Assembly: GCA_009602725.1 (NCBI GenBank)
Contig: WELB01000004.1
Span: 320,667 to 372,680 of the forward strand
DNA from: Spirogloea muscicola
Lineage: Eukaryota; Streptophyta; Zygnematophyceae; Spirogloeales; Spirogloeaceae
DNA length: 52,014 bases
Reading direction: 5' to 3'
The notes beneath the pieces were generated by a model. It was not told the DNA's origin. It was given only the letters and a program-made list of their open reading frames with translations, and made no database searches. A program made the position numbers and the translations under genes. This document shows, piece after piece, positions 22,448 through 34,000 of the stretch (positions within the stretch are counted from its first letter, which is position 1; each line of letters starts with the position of its first letter).

Positions 22448-25400
22448 TTAGTCAGGCACCTGAAGTTCATTCACAAGGCTGGCATACGTGCTGCGGGCTG
22501 CCAGCTCTGCTGATTGCTTCTCCTGCAGGGCTGCCAAGGTGAGGAGCTCCCCCTCCACCTTCCTGCTCATCTTTTGCAGTGTCTGGCACACAAATCCCAA
22601 AGGTGGCTTGGCAGTCAGACCTCAAATAGTGGGGATTCTGACCACAAATAGTGGGGATTCTTACCAACGGTGCAAGAACCTCCAGAGCTCCTCTCATTAA
22701 CAGGACAAGACAGGCTTGTGTTGCAGCAAAGCATGTAAAGAATCACCTCTTCCACGCTCTTCACAATGGCCTGCATTGACTCCAGAAATTTTGCACGGCC
22801 TGCAGGCGATGACATAGCAGCTTCGAACTGCCAAAGCAATAGAAACATTGAGCTATTAGGACTGTTTCAACGAGTTGATCCTGCCTCAAGAGCCGAGACT
22901 GTCAGGTGGTGGCCTCTTTATTTGTGTTGATATGTAGGCTCACAGACTTAATGCCTTAACCAGCCTTTCAAGCATGACCAGTCAAAGCAAGTCCAAGAGA
23001 GCTTGAGAACCATGCAAGGTAGAGAATTGCAGCTGCCAGGCCTTCGGCATTGTGATGTAACCTGTGATTGTATGGATGATAGCAACGAGATTTCCTTGGC
23101 AGCAAACTGGGATAGTGAGAGAACAACATTGTGCATCCTGTAGTGGCCCCTTGATTCCAGAAGCTTCCTCTGATCAGGAGTGAGAAAATGAGCTGGATGA
23201 GCACGGGTAATCACTCTACTGGGTTGTCAACAGGAGCACCAAAACAAACTGGCTTCTAAGTGAAGAGTGCAGATGATGGGGCTCTCAATGACACCCACCT
23301 GGATGTGACCATGGAGCTCCACAAAACGACGCTCATACCTGCACGCAGGCCCACCATAAGTTGTCTGCTCCTCTGCTTAGGCAGGTAAACATGTCACACA
23401 ACCTCGTCCATGAGTGCACCTGTTCAGACTCCTGTGCCTAGTATTATAGACGAAAATTTGGTGATCACCTTATAACATTCACATTAGTCTGAAAGTGGGC
23501 TTGGAGGGCAAAGAAGTGCAACTGTATAAGTTCCCGCTGCGATGGTGCCTCGTCAAGCTGATGTCTTAGGGCGGCAACTCTTTGTCGGCATGTGTCAAGC
23601 TCCTGTTGAAGATGATGGCAACACAGGGTTGAAATGTGAGCAGCAGCAAGACGGAGGCATCGCCGTGACAACGACATACAAGGCTCTGCAAAGCATCAGT
23701 CATACTGCATCAGAATGACTGATGCAGTGCAGGAAGACAAGTGGAATAACCACAAGGGCAAGAATCTGACATTTTTGCTGAGCAACTCGTGATCCCTAGC
23801 TTGTTTGCTCACAACACCTATTGTAGAGCATGGGGAAATGCCTTGCAGCCTTCACAGATGCACTCAGAATTCGTCTGAGATGGAGCTTATTACCACAAGA
23901 AGTTCCTCGGCTTGGACTTCCTGCAGACTCCGTTCTCGAGAGTTGCCAGCTTCCTGTAACATATGGATGGAGTTTTGCAGCTCTGCACGCTGGGTTCGAC
24001 AACTAGACTTGAAGTCCAGCTCCCTATCTCGTGTGCCCTGCCACATGGAGGGCGAAAGTCGTGTCCATGGGCTTCCAAGTCGAAGGGGCAAGGACTTCCT
24101 CGTCTGATACTAATGACTACACATAACATGAGGCATCCTCTGTGCAGTATCGGGATATTGGGCACGTAGATATTCAGCTTTCAAGAATCTCCATATGGGT
24201 CAAGGTGTCCATGCATGCATGTCTCACCTGAAGCTCGCCAAGGAGCCTGACGACCTCCTCAAGGTCATGGTTGCCAATGCCAGCCTCCTCCACTGCCAGG
24301 CGCACTGCGTGCTCCCTTTCCTCGGCTGCCTTGCCCCGCTCCACCTGCCGCAGGTTGTCGGTTTCAGTGAATTGCATCACTGATATTTCATGCTCACAGA
24401 GATGGGCCCTCGTGGTTCACGATGGCGGCCACGTAAGACGGAAGCTGCGGACCTGAGCTGCGAGCAAGATCGAGGAGGCCTCCAAACGTGCCTCGGCGCT
24501 GCTCCGCCAGTCTAGCAGCCTGCCGTCACTGACTATCTTCTCTTCCAAGAGCTGTGGCGCCAGCAGAGCTTCTCATAAGTCATTTCTAGGATGAGCTTAT
24601 CAGTCATCACTCAGATGGTCCTACAAGCTAGAAGGCATCCAGCAATTTGACAAAAGGACGTTCAAGAGTAACAGTGCAGTGCACCTGGCGCTCCTTCCAC
24701 AGGCTGGCGCTGACCTCCTCTGCCAGTTGTTGGGCCTGTTGCTGCACCCTGGAGAGGGCCTGGAACAGGGCCTGAGCTCAGCCCAAGTCCTCTAGTAGGA
24801 AGCTGCTTGGGCGCACATTGTTCTGATGCGATGCTAGTCGAGGTAGGCTGGCTCATTCGACCAAGTGGCAATTATTGAGCAGGGTCAGAGCTGTGGTCTG
24901 AGTCACTTGGCGAGGCCAGGGCTGACCTACGCTGAACACGTCGGAGGGACGCCCACAATGTATAACTCCTTCTCCCAAGCTAAGAGCTGTGCTCCAGCCA
25001 GCACAGTGGAGCAACGGTGTCGGGTTAGCAGGCAGCACTAAGCCTGGGGGATGAGGAAGCCAGGCATGTCTTGACGTATGCCACAACAGTGACTTCAGCC
25101 ATCACTAGAGCCTTGTCAGATATCTGTTAGTCAACACCATGGCAGTGGGGGAGCAGGGGACTTGCAAACCTGCGCTCGCTCTTCAAGACTGCAGCTCGCA
25201 TTGTTGAGCTCAGCATGGAATCGGTGGACTGCATAACTCTCCAGCTGGCAGACAAGTGATGGCGTCAGATGTCAGGCTTAAGCGAAATTCCTACTTCGGT
25301 TGTGACGGGCTTGACAGCTGATGCCACCGCTCTCCTTGCCAGACGTGGCACGTGGGTGTGCCTGAGCAGCAGATGTCCTAGCCCTCATGCAGGCCCCGAA

Positions 25401-26060
25401 TCCGGAACCATGACCCTCAAACCCAACCCAAAAACCCCATGCCCTGTGTCTCCTCCACAGATCAATGGCTACTGCTGCGAGCTTGCTCTCTGCATTGCCG
25501 GATACCGTTCCGCCAGCACTGGCTATTTGCCGAGGTCTCACGTCTGAAAGCTCAGACGTGAGACCAGTGCCCATTACTGACGGCCGCGTCGGTGGCGGGC
25601 GCAGCGCACCTTCTTGGAGCGGTCCTTGCGCGTGCGCTGGGCGCGCTTGAGGAGCCACGCGGCGACGGGCAGGATGGCGGCGTAGTCCAGGCCCTGCAGC
25701 TGGTGCGCCTGCAGCGCGTGCGGGCACCCGAGCCTCTGCAGTGCCGCCTCCACGGCCTCGCCCACCTGCCTGCACAGAGGCGGCGTTCCATGACCTTGAG
25801 GTCGTGGGTCCGAATCCGAAGGACAAATCAGTGATCTGCACCGACGGCTCCGTCCTGCGCTGGGCCCGTCAGCGCTCCCGGGCGGCAGCGGCGGCGCCGG
25901 CGCTCACAGCTTCGCGACGAGCGTGGCGCCGTCGTCGTACAGCAGGCCCTGCTCGAGGTCCACGCCCGCGCCGCCGGCGCCGCCGCCGGCGANCTGAGCC
26001 GCGCACTTCACCTTCAGCCACCCCAGCCCGCGCGAGGCGCCGCTGTTTCCGCCGCCGCCG
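22448..26060 (-). CDS. CCDC93: CCDC93 homologue, Commander/CCC complex subunit
   Basis: Coiled-coil subunit of the CCC (COMMD-CCDC22-CCDC93) part of Commander, which supports endosomal recycling. The first visible exon (about 25990-25908) ends GLLYDDGATLVAKL; its phase joins the next exon (acceptor near 25770) to give VGEAVEAALQRLGCPHALQ and HQLQGLDYAAILPVAAWLLKR, the family's conserved NN-CH-like N-terminal block. Further exons give coiled coil: VEEAGIGNHDLEEVVRLLGEL (~24300-24230, partly quoted), RQRVAALRHQLDEAPSQREL (~23610-23540), AAKEISLLSSIQSQ (~23100-23060), MSSPAGRAKFLESMQAIVKS (~22815-22755) and the last exon, ending VNELQVPD with stop at 22448-22450. The LDE.PS..EL, EISLL.SI and SPA.R..FL blocks match the animal protein in order. 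The n at 25993 interrupts the N-terminus, and no start codon was fixed. Intermediate exons between 24.4 and 25.5 kb are unresolved. Confidence 0.8.
25534..25565. repeat. Perfect 14 bp inverted repeat with 4-base loop
   Basis: GGTCTCACGTCTGA (25534-25547) and its exact reverse complement (25552-25565) flank AAGC. It lies in the first long intron of the CCDC93 gene, just after the conserved HQLQGLDY exon. It contains two ACGT cores (CACGTC/GACGTG). Confidence 0.85.
25993..25993. other. Unresolved base/gap (n) in the CCDC93 5' region
   Basis: A single n sits between two CCG-rich runs. The start of the CCDC93 coding region is probably lost or shifted here. Confidence 0.6.
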
Positions 26061-26354
26061 CCGCCGCCGCCGCCACCGCCGCCGCCGCGGCTGCCGCGCC
26101 CGCGGATCGCAGCTTGGAGGGCGGGGGCCACGCTGACTGCAAGAAAGCCGACTGACGGATGACTGCTGACTGCGGAGGGGGGTTGGAGTCGCCCGTCAGT
26201 GCCGTCGCGGGCGTCAGCTGCCTGGTGACGTTGGGCCGCTTGCTGAGAGCCCCTTCCTTGCGGCTGCTTAGCAGGGGTTACTGAGTGATTGGCAGCTGCT
26301 TTCTTTCTCTGTGTGCTCTGTTTTCTTAGCGCTTCCTCTGGGCCCCCTTCTCGT

Positions 26355-26425
26355 ACTTTGTTCATACTTTTTTGGGCTGGCTTTTCCAGCCCTTATCCTC
26401 AATGGGCGAGCCCTTCTACTTCCAT
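26355..26425 (+). repeat. GGCTGG..CAGCC dispersed repeat, copy F
   Basis: Reads ACTTTGTTCATAC, TTTTTTGGGCTGGC, CCAGCCCTTATCCTCAATGG and GCGAGCCC. It lies upstream of the CCDC93 gene in opposite orientation to it. Confidence 0.65.
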
Positions 26426-27100
26426 GTTCCTCCGCATTCTCACCGCGCCTTTCCATCTTCTGCGTTGTCCCCGCATTGCCTGCGGCGGCTTTGGCCTCCT
26501 GCTGCAATTTCGGCGACCTCACACACTGGCCAGGACATACTGCCGGTGTGTATGATGGAGCACTTCATATGTGACAGATGGTTCGGCATTGACTGCTTCA
26601 TTTGCCATGCGGCCATGCACGAAATGTCGCACGAAGTGCCGCAAGTCTTTAATCTAGTATCCATTAGAATTTCGAGACATGGACATCACTGTTTACATTT
26701 GTAATGTGGCGGTTTCTTCATGAGAAGACTACTGGGAAATGGTGACATTGGGTCCCCTAAATTACACACCTATAGGTCCCCTAATCTACAGACCTACAAA
26801 CCATGCCCAGCAGGTGTTGTTGCCTGAGCTTGGAAAGTACTGCGAATGGAGCACTGCTAATAAGGATAAAATAAGTTATGTTAATAATCCGGAGCCATTC
26901 CGGAGAACAAGGAGAAGGATAAGGATACATGCAACAAGTACTGCTGCAACCAAGGCGACAAGGATCATTGTTCATCGCAGTGGGGACCTTTCCAACTCTA
27001 CCCAACATTAAGTGGCATGAAAGGGAAATTCTCCTTTCCACTTTCCCTTTTGCTGGCAACCTTTGCAGGCGACTTTGTTATACGCCCCTGCAGTGGATTA
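26426..27100. other. Intergenic region between CCDC93 and the ankyrin gene
   Basis: No gene recognised. It contains a two-unit 24 bp tandem (26751-26798, each unit beginning GGTCCCCTAA) and AT-richer DNA toward the 3' end of the ankyrin gene. Confidence 0.4.
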
Positions 27101-30100
27101 TCAAGTCGTGAGGCTGGAGTCTGACTTGCACACCAGGGAAGCAAGGAAAGTAGTAAACATTTGCTGCGAATGATGGCTCACCTCGTGCTGTTTCCTGGCA
27201 CCATGATGCTCGATCTGGGCAGCTGCCAAGGTGCTGCTGAAAAGCTCCAGCAGCAAGGTTCCCCCCTGCTCCATTGCTACTTGTACTGGTGTTCGTCCAA
27301 ACTGCTTGGTGGCAGCGGGATGCATGATTAGCTGACATGCAGATGTGGGCAGATTGCAGTAAGACAGACGACCTCAAAGGCCATTGTAACATGATAGAAA
27401 CTCAAGCAAGCCAGCACTATGACATGTAGAGGCAGTGGCAAGCTGCTCTGTGGTCTAACAACACAAGAGGAAGTCCTTCCTGCGTTGAGCCTGATCAGGT
27501 TGATATTGACATTCTGTCTTTGTGTTTCTCATGCTTTCCCTACTCACGTCATCCTGAGCATCCATCCTGGCACCATGTTGTAAAAGCTTCTCAACAACTC
27601 TGGAAGTGAGCTGAGGACTTGCTGCCGCAAGATGGAGTGGTATCTGTCTCAACTGCACAAGGTAAGAACTGCGTGAGTGTCCTGAATAGTCCAGAGTGTC
27701 AGTGACAAACAGGCATAAGAAGCACATTGTTACAGACAGTTAGCACCTGCATCAGAGCAAGTGGACTGGAGTCATTGGCACTCACATCGTCTTCGACGTT
27801 GATGTTGCAACCCTGCCGCACAAGCAAATCCACTGTGGCTGTGCGGCCCATGGCAGCTGCTAAATGCAGTGGAGTCTGCCCGTTCTGCATTAGACAATGA
27901 GGTAAGCGACAACCTCTTGTACGATCGTGACATTTCATGGTGACAACAAGGACGTCTTGAAATCGCAACCATACCTCCCGGAAAAAGAAGATGCTAGAGA
28001 ACAATCATAAGTCCAACAGGTTGAAATCGTGCTGCCTGGCTTGATTCTCGATGCTTGTGCTTGTACAGCCAGAGAGTTGTTGATCCAGGGTAGGAGTCTT
28101 ACATCTGTAGTTCTCTCCTTGTCATCGCCTTGATCAAGCAGTACTCTTACTACTGCCGTTTTTCCATTCCTAGCGGCCATATGAAGTGGCGTCATGCCAA
28201 ACTGCACGGCATTGCTATGCCGTTGTAAGAGGGCAAAGTATCAAGCATACAGCTCTGGCTGCCTGATTTTAGGGTTTGGTTCGTATGCTTATAAGAGCAT
28301 GGAAATAAGCTTCTCAGAGGATCAGATGTGTACATCATTTACTGCTGTAAGGCTTGCGGCGTGTTGTAAGAGGAACTCCACAGTCCCCTTTAGACCTTTA
28401 GAAGCGGCCACGTGAAGAGGCGTTTGTCCTCCCTGGAGATGAGCACAACGGTACACGCACAACACAGTGAGAATTGTCCTCAATCAGACACCTGCACATA
28501 TAGTGTTCTGTGCCATACAGCTGAAATATACTATTAGCGGCATGAAATGCATGGCCGCAGCTCAAACACGCTGTCGACTGGCACATTGAGGCAGCTCTGA
28601 TTTGCCTGGCTTTTGAATGTGGATATTGTAGGTTATCGCAGATTTTGCAGCAATACATATTGTGTCTCCCAAAAAGGTGTATACTGAATGGCTGGACAAT
28701 CAATATTCCATGGAGACTCATTGATAGCTTACTTTGTCTTTTGCTTCCAAATCAGCCCCATTGCTGAGAAGCACACTAACAGTGGCTTTCCGTCCAGTCT
28801 CGCAGGCCCCATGCAGAGGTGTCAAATCTCCCTGCGCAACGTACCACGTCAAGTGCTCAAACATGGGCAGACAAGTGCAAGCAATGCTTGTACAGCCTCC
28901 ATGGAGCTATAAATTGCATAATCAAGCAAGTACGGCCTGCTTCGGAAGCATCATCAGGGTGCCATCTTTAGTGTCACTTACATCATCTCGTGCTTCTTTA
29001 TTTGCTCCAGACTTGAGGAGCAGAGCCACAGTTGATGTCTGACCCAGAGCAGCAGCAAGGTGGAGAGCCGTTTGACCCATCTGTGACAACTTACAATGAC
29101 ACTCAGAGGTTTGACAACCTGAAGGCTTACTGTGCTTGACCAGTGGACCGCGGAGTTGCTAGACGGCAGCATATTATACTTCACATGTAGACTGTGATAC
29201 TTCAGACTGCATGAGTAACGAGCTGACATGAATCATACATCACAAGGAGCGTCAATGTCTGCCTTGTGCTGCAAGAGCTTTTCAACTGCGGCCGTCCTTC
29301 CATGTCCAGCAGCGATATGCAATGGCGTCTGAAAGGACTGCGATGTGAACATAAAGTATTAGAAAGTTGTTGGAAGTGTTGCCTTCAGCTCAGTGCCTCA
29401 TGGGAGCTCTCAAAGACAGCACAGATAACAAGTCGTGCGGTAGGAATTGTGTACTGCCTTACATCAGTCCGTGCCTCTTTGTCAGCACCAGCCTTGAGCA
29501 AGGCAACCACTGTAGCGGAGTGCCCGTTGGCAGCCGCGAAGTGCAATGCTGTAAGTCCTCCCTGTCTCAGCCAAGGAGACAAGCATTGGCGACATGCCCA
29601 AAGCATAAATGCTCACACAGTACTGCAGAATGAAGAAGAGTCATAGATAGCTTTGGCAGGCATTAAACAAGCTGATGTGAAACTCACGTCGTCAGGTGCT
29701 GGATGCTTAGCGCCTGCTTCCAAAAGCAACTGCACAGTAGCCGTGCGACCTTGCCCAGCTGCTATATGCAGAGCACTTTGGCCCCCCTGTTGTCAAGGCA
29801 GCAGCCACCAGAGTAAATAGGTAGCAAAGGACTGCTGTTGCTTGTCAGCACCAGCATCAGTCACAGCAATACAGTCAACAATATATATTTAGATTACAAC
29901 TAGGGAGTACAGTTATCTCGTGCAATAAAGCAACCCAATTTATTTTGACCGAAAAGCGCAATGCAAATACTACAGGTGATATGTGGGCCAGGGCATCTGG
30001 GTCGCTCACAAGCTCGTAACTGATAGCGTTGACATCCTCCCCTTGTGCGATTCTTCGTCGAATGGCGCTGACATTGCCAGTGCTGGCATCTACGTGCATT

Positions 30101-30801
30101 GTAGAGACATTGAGCACAAAGCCAGGTCCTGCCGGTTGCCCAGGTTGCAGCGCCGCTGCAGCTGCTAGCTGAGGAGCCTGCGGCGCTGGATAGACTGATG
30201 GAGCTTGACCTGTTTGACCTGTGGTAGGAGGATTTGTACCAGCCATGGCTGCGCTCGGCTTCTGCTGGGGTGACGGTGCATACACGGCCGTCGGTAGTGG
30301 TGGCAAGGAAGTGCGAGCTGTTTGCGTTCCAGCCTTCTGAGCCTCTGCAGGCCTCTGCAGGCCTGCAGGATTCTCCTTGGACGTTCCTGAGGCAGCTAGC
30401 CCGCCCCCGGGCTGCGACTTGGACGCGTGACCGCCAGAGGCGGCGTTGGAGGGGGGCAGGTACTCGACGTCGATGTGCAGGTTGCAGAAGTAGTCGCTCT
30501 CGCTGTCGAAGCAGCTGCAGGAGCGCGAGTGCATGGCGCTGCGGGAGGTCGCGTCGGCCTCCCCGGCCGGCGCCGCCGCCGCCTCCGGCGGCGCCGCCTG
30601 CGCCCGCGCGCCCGCCTGCGGCCCGCGCTCGCTTCCCTGATGGCCCATGGCGGCGGCGGCAGCGGTGGGCCCCTCGTCGTCGAGATCCTCACTACTGAGG
30701 TCATCTCGTGGTGGGCTTCGGAGCCTGGCGTCCCGCGCTCCCAACCCCGCCGCTCGGCCAGAATTTTGAAATTTCGTATCTCGCCGTCCCGCGCTCATCA
30801 C
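27101..30801 (-). CDS. Ankyrin-repeat protein, ten repeats each on its own exon
   Basis: The first exon (30801 to about 29973) encodes a ~275-residue low-complexity region: Ser/Gly/Pro/Ala/Gln-rich, with an acidic patch SSEDLDDEG and the motif CFDSESDYFCNLHIDVEYLP. Ten short exons follow, each with one ankyrin unit: ~29787-29693 (ALHIAAGQGRTATVQLLL), 29560-29463, 29330-29240, 29081-28984, 28830-28735, 28436-28335, 28203-28105, 27886-27786, 27655-27547 and 27310-27101. Most read G.TPLH.AA..G...V..LL..GA. and end at a D-D or D-V codon next to the donor, so exon length and phase are nearly constant. The tenth unit is degenerate and runs to the stop at 27101. No enzymatic domain, signal peptide or membrane segment was seen. 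Expected role: protein-protein interaction; partner unknown. The alternative start M at ~30653 would remove a basic leader. Confidence 0.8.
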
Positions 30802-31044
30802 TCCCGCGCCATTCCGTCGTCGCGCCGTTGGGTNTTGCCGCCGCCGCCGCCGCTGCCGCTGCCGCCGCCGCCGCCGCCGCCGGCGTAGCCGCCGCTCTGG
30901 CCTTCATCGCCACCGCCTGCTACGCAACACGCCGACGCTGACGTGCCTGGCTCCGCTTGAGGCTGCGCCTCTGGGCTGCGCGCAGCAACCAGGCTACCAC
31001 TTGCCTGGCCCCACGGACGTCCGCTTCCACAAAGCACATGTGGC
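30802..31044. promoter_or_regulatory. Short divergent intergenic region (possible bidirectional promoter)
   Basis: Only ~240 bp separates the start codon of the ankyrin gene (-) from that of the checkpoint kinase gene (+). It holds a GCC-repeat (30837-30890) and the n at 30834, so the true distance may be larger. No TATA box was seen. Confidence 0.5.
30834..30834. other. Unresolved base/gap (n) in the divergent promoter
   Basis: A single n adjoins a (GCC)n run in the space between the ankyrin and MadBub genes. Confidence 0.6.
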
Positions 31045-34000
31045 ATGGCAGAGTGGGAGCTCAGCAAGGAGAATGTCCAGCCTCTGAAGGGTGGTCGCGA
31101 CGTAGACTCTCTCAACAAAGCCCTCAAGCAGAAGGTGTCTGGGGATACTGATACTGCCAGCCGCGAGCAAGAGCGCCGGTGAGTGAAAGTAGGCCATATG
31201 TTTCGACAAGATGAGGCGCTTTTGTCCAGATCTCAGTTGCATTCTCAAGGCTGTGCCCATTGGCATACGCCGCCCTTATAAAAGTATCACTATGATGAAT
31301 TATCCTGACTAAATGTCACTGCAGATTGCTGCTTCAAGCGATTGACAGCTATAGTGGTGAAGACCCTCTTCGACCATGGCTCAAGTAAGTGGTTGCCAGT
31401 TCTTCTGAGTTATTCCTCGTTGAGTTGACTTTGGCCAAATAGCTTCGGCAGATAACTGAAGCATTCATCGGTATACCTGCAACTTGAGCTGTTGCGTGTA
31501 GGGACATTCAAAATGCCCCTCCAGAATGATGTCAGTCGTACACGTACTTGACCGCAGATACCTCAAATGGATCAAGCTGCACTACCCATCGGGAGGACTG
31601 CAGGGAGAGACTTTGTCTGTCCTTGAGAAATGCACCAAACGGTTCCAACAAGACGGGAGATATCGTTCGGACATCCGCTACCTCCGTATCTGGATCCAAT
31701 ATGTAAGTCACACTGTGCTTCACTTATTGCATCTTCAGGCTGACCGGCACCACGAAACATCACCTGAATTTTCACATGACTCGACGCCCTTCTGGTGACA
31801 GGCAGACTGCTGTCGTGAGCCAGGAGACATTTTTGCATTCCTGGATGTGCATTCTATTGGTCAAGATCATGCACTGTACTATGAGGCCTATGCCACCTAC
31901 TTGGAGCTTTGCCGCGATTTCGGAAAAGCACAGGCTGTGTACGAAGCAGGCATTAGCAGGTCTGCACTTGATCACGTACTCTTGCAATCGTTGTGCCTGC
32001 CAATGCAAGCCCTGTGAGCACTAGAAACAGACACCTACTTTACAATCAGCAACCTACATTGACATTTGTACACACCTTGCCAGGCATTGCAAGCACCATA
32101 AGCTAGCCTTTTGTGCTAACATGCATTGATCATTATCCCAATGGTATAGCGATTCTTACACCTTTCTGCTTCAAGCTTGAGCTGAGGCCCACACCTCGAC
32201 AATAGAGATCCTCGGGTGGTCCTAGCCTTTCAAGACTGGAAAAGTGGACTGACTTGAATCTTGAAACTTCGTTGCCCACTCACAATCACTGTCTTGCTTG
32301 CTTTAAGATTATCGTTTTTTTTGAAACTTGTAGGCAAGCCCAACCCGTGGCAAGGCTTCTGAACACATTTCAGGACTTTCAGCAGCGGATGGCTAAACGC
32401 ATCCAGCGAAAGATGCAGGCGGTAGGTAATGCAGGTCTAGCAGAGCTTATGATAGATGGAGCAGATGATCTGGGAGCTGCTCAAGAAAGCAGTGAAATAC
32501 TGACAAAGTCTTTGTCACAAACACTGGTCATCATGGGATGAGAGGAGCACACTGGCATGCTGAGGTATAGATGTAATTCTTCATTTTACAGGAGGAAGCT
32601 GCGGAGACTAGGGCAGATCAGAAGGAAGACATTGGCAGGTCTTTCGTACCTAGGCAGAGCCTGCAAGCACTACAAGGTAAGTGTGATAGAAGCATGCTCG
32701 TACTTAGATGGCTTCAGTTTATCATTTGCTTGTCAGACTTGACAGAGTGGGCAACATGGTGATCACAGGCAGAAAAAGTAGTGTACATGGCCAACAGCCG
32801 CAACAAGAGAAGGCAGCCCAAAGACCTCAACGGCCTTCTACCACCAGGTGAGCAATCAAGGCACAGTAGCTCCTCAACAGCTCTGTCAGGCAGAGCAGCA
32901 GGTCAACTACTCACAGGGGCTCCTTTGCAGGGGTACTGGAATTCGTGTATATGTGGACGAAGATCTCAGAGGCCCTGAAGATGAGAATGCTCCCTGCACG
33001 ACGTCCACTGGAGAGCTGGGAACAAGTAAACAGCTGCACTGGAGTAATATCGGGACTCAAGCAGAAAGGACCAAGGAGAATGTGCAGCACCCAAGCAAGT
33101 GGACTGCTGCTAAGGTAAGATGAGACCCTTGCCATGTTCTTCCCACCTTTTGTGCTCTTTCAGATAGCTTGGCAGATGCTTAGAGGAGACACTCCCAAGA
33201 TATTGAACTGTGCACCATGTGACCACGACAGATGAGTCGAAAGAGGTCACAGGCTGCACCACAGGCTCCCCCGCTGGAGGTTTTTGTGGATGAGGAGTTT
33301 TCCAAGTCAGGTCCTCTGCAACTCAATTATATAGTGCTGGGTGCTGTTCTCTTGCTGCTGTGCTCTAGCGGCTTGCAGATCCACGCCCCATACGGTCTAT
33401 AGCAGACATCTGGCTGCTGTTATGCCTCTCCTCCAGTCTTGTTTGACGAATCAGCTTTCACCAGTAACAACATGCTTAGCAATGGCCTGTTGTATGCCTG
33501 CTTTTGTGCAGGCCACAAGCTTGCTCGACGAAGCAGCAAGGCTCTATGGAGGCATCACATCTGGTCCACCTTAAGGAAGCTGGATCTCACAGGTTTGAAG
33601 GCAATGCTCTTCTCCTGCGGCAATGTAAGACATATCAAGCATGTGTCAAGCTTCTGAAGGAGCAACCCGGCAACAATGCAGGAGCAAAGACAAGCAGCTC
33701 ACCACGCCGCTGCTTCCATCCTCTGACACAAATCAGTCAATGTTCTCCAGCAAACGAGAAAGGCAAGCCGTCACTGCTCCAGGTGAAACCTAAACTGCCA
33801 ATGATGCTAGATGAATACTGGCTAACTCTTACTTGCGTAGCATTGAATGACATCCCATCATTCGTTTGCAGTCCTGCTGCGACTCGCGATTGCTTGCATT
33901 TGCTTTCGGAATGCTCAGAAGGTTGCTGGACTGCCACAATGTAATTCATGCACATAAATGTACTTGCAGAGGTAATTCCAGCCAAGAGTGATGATGCTAT

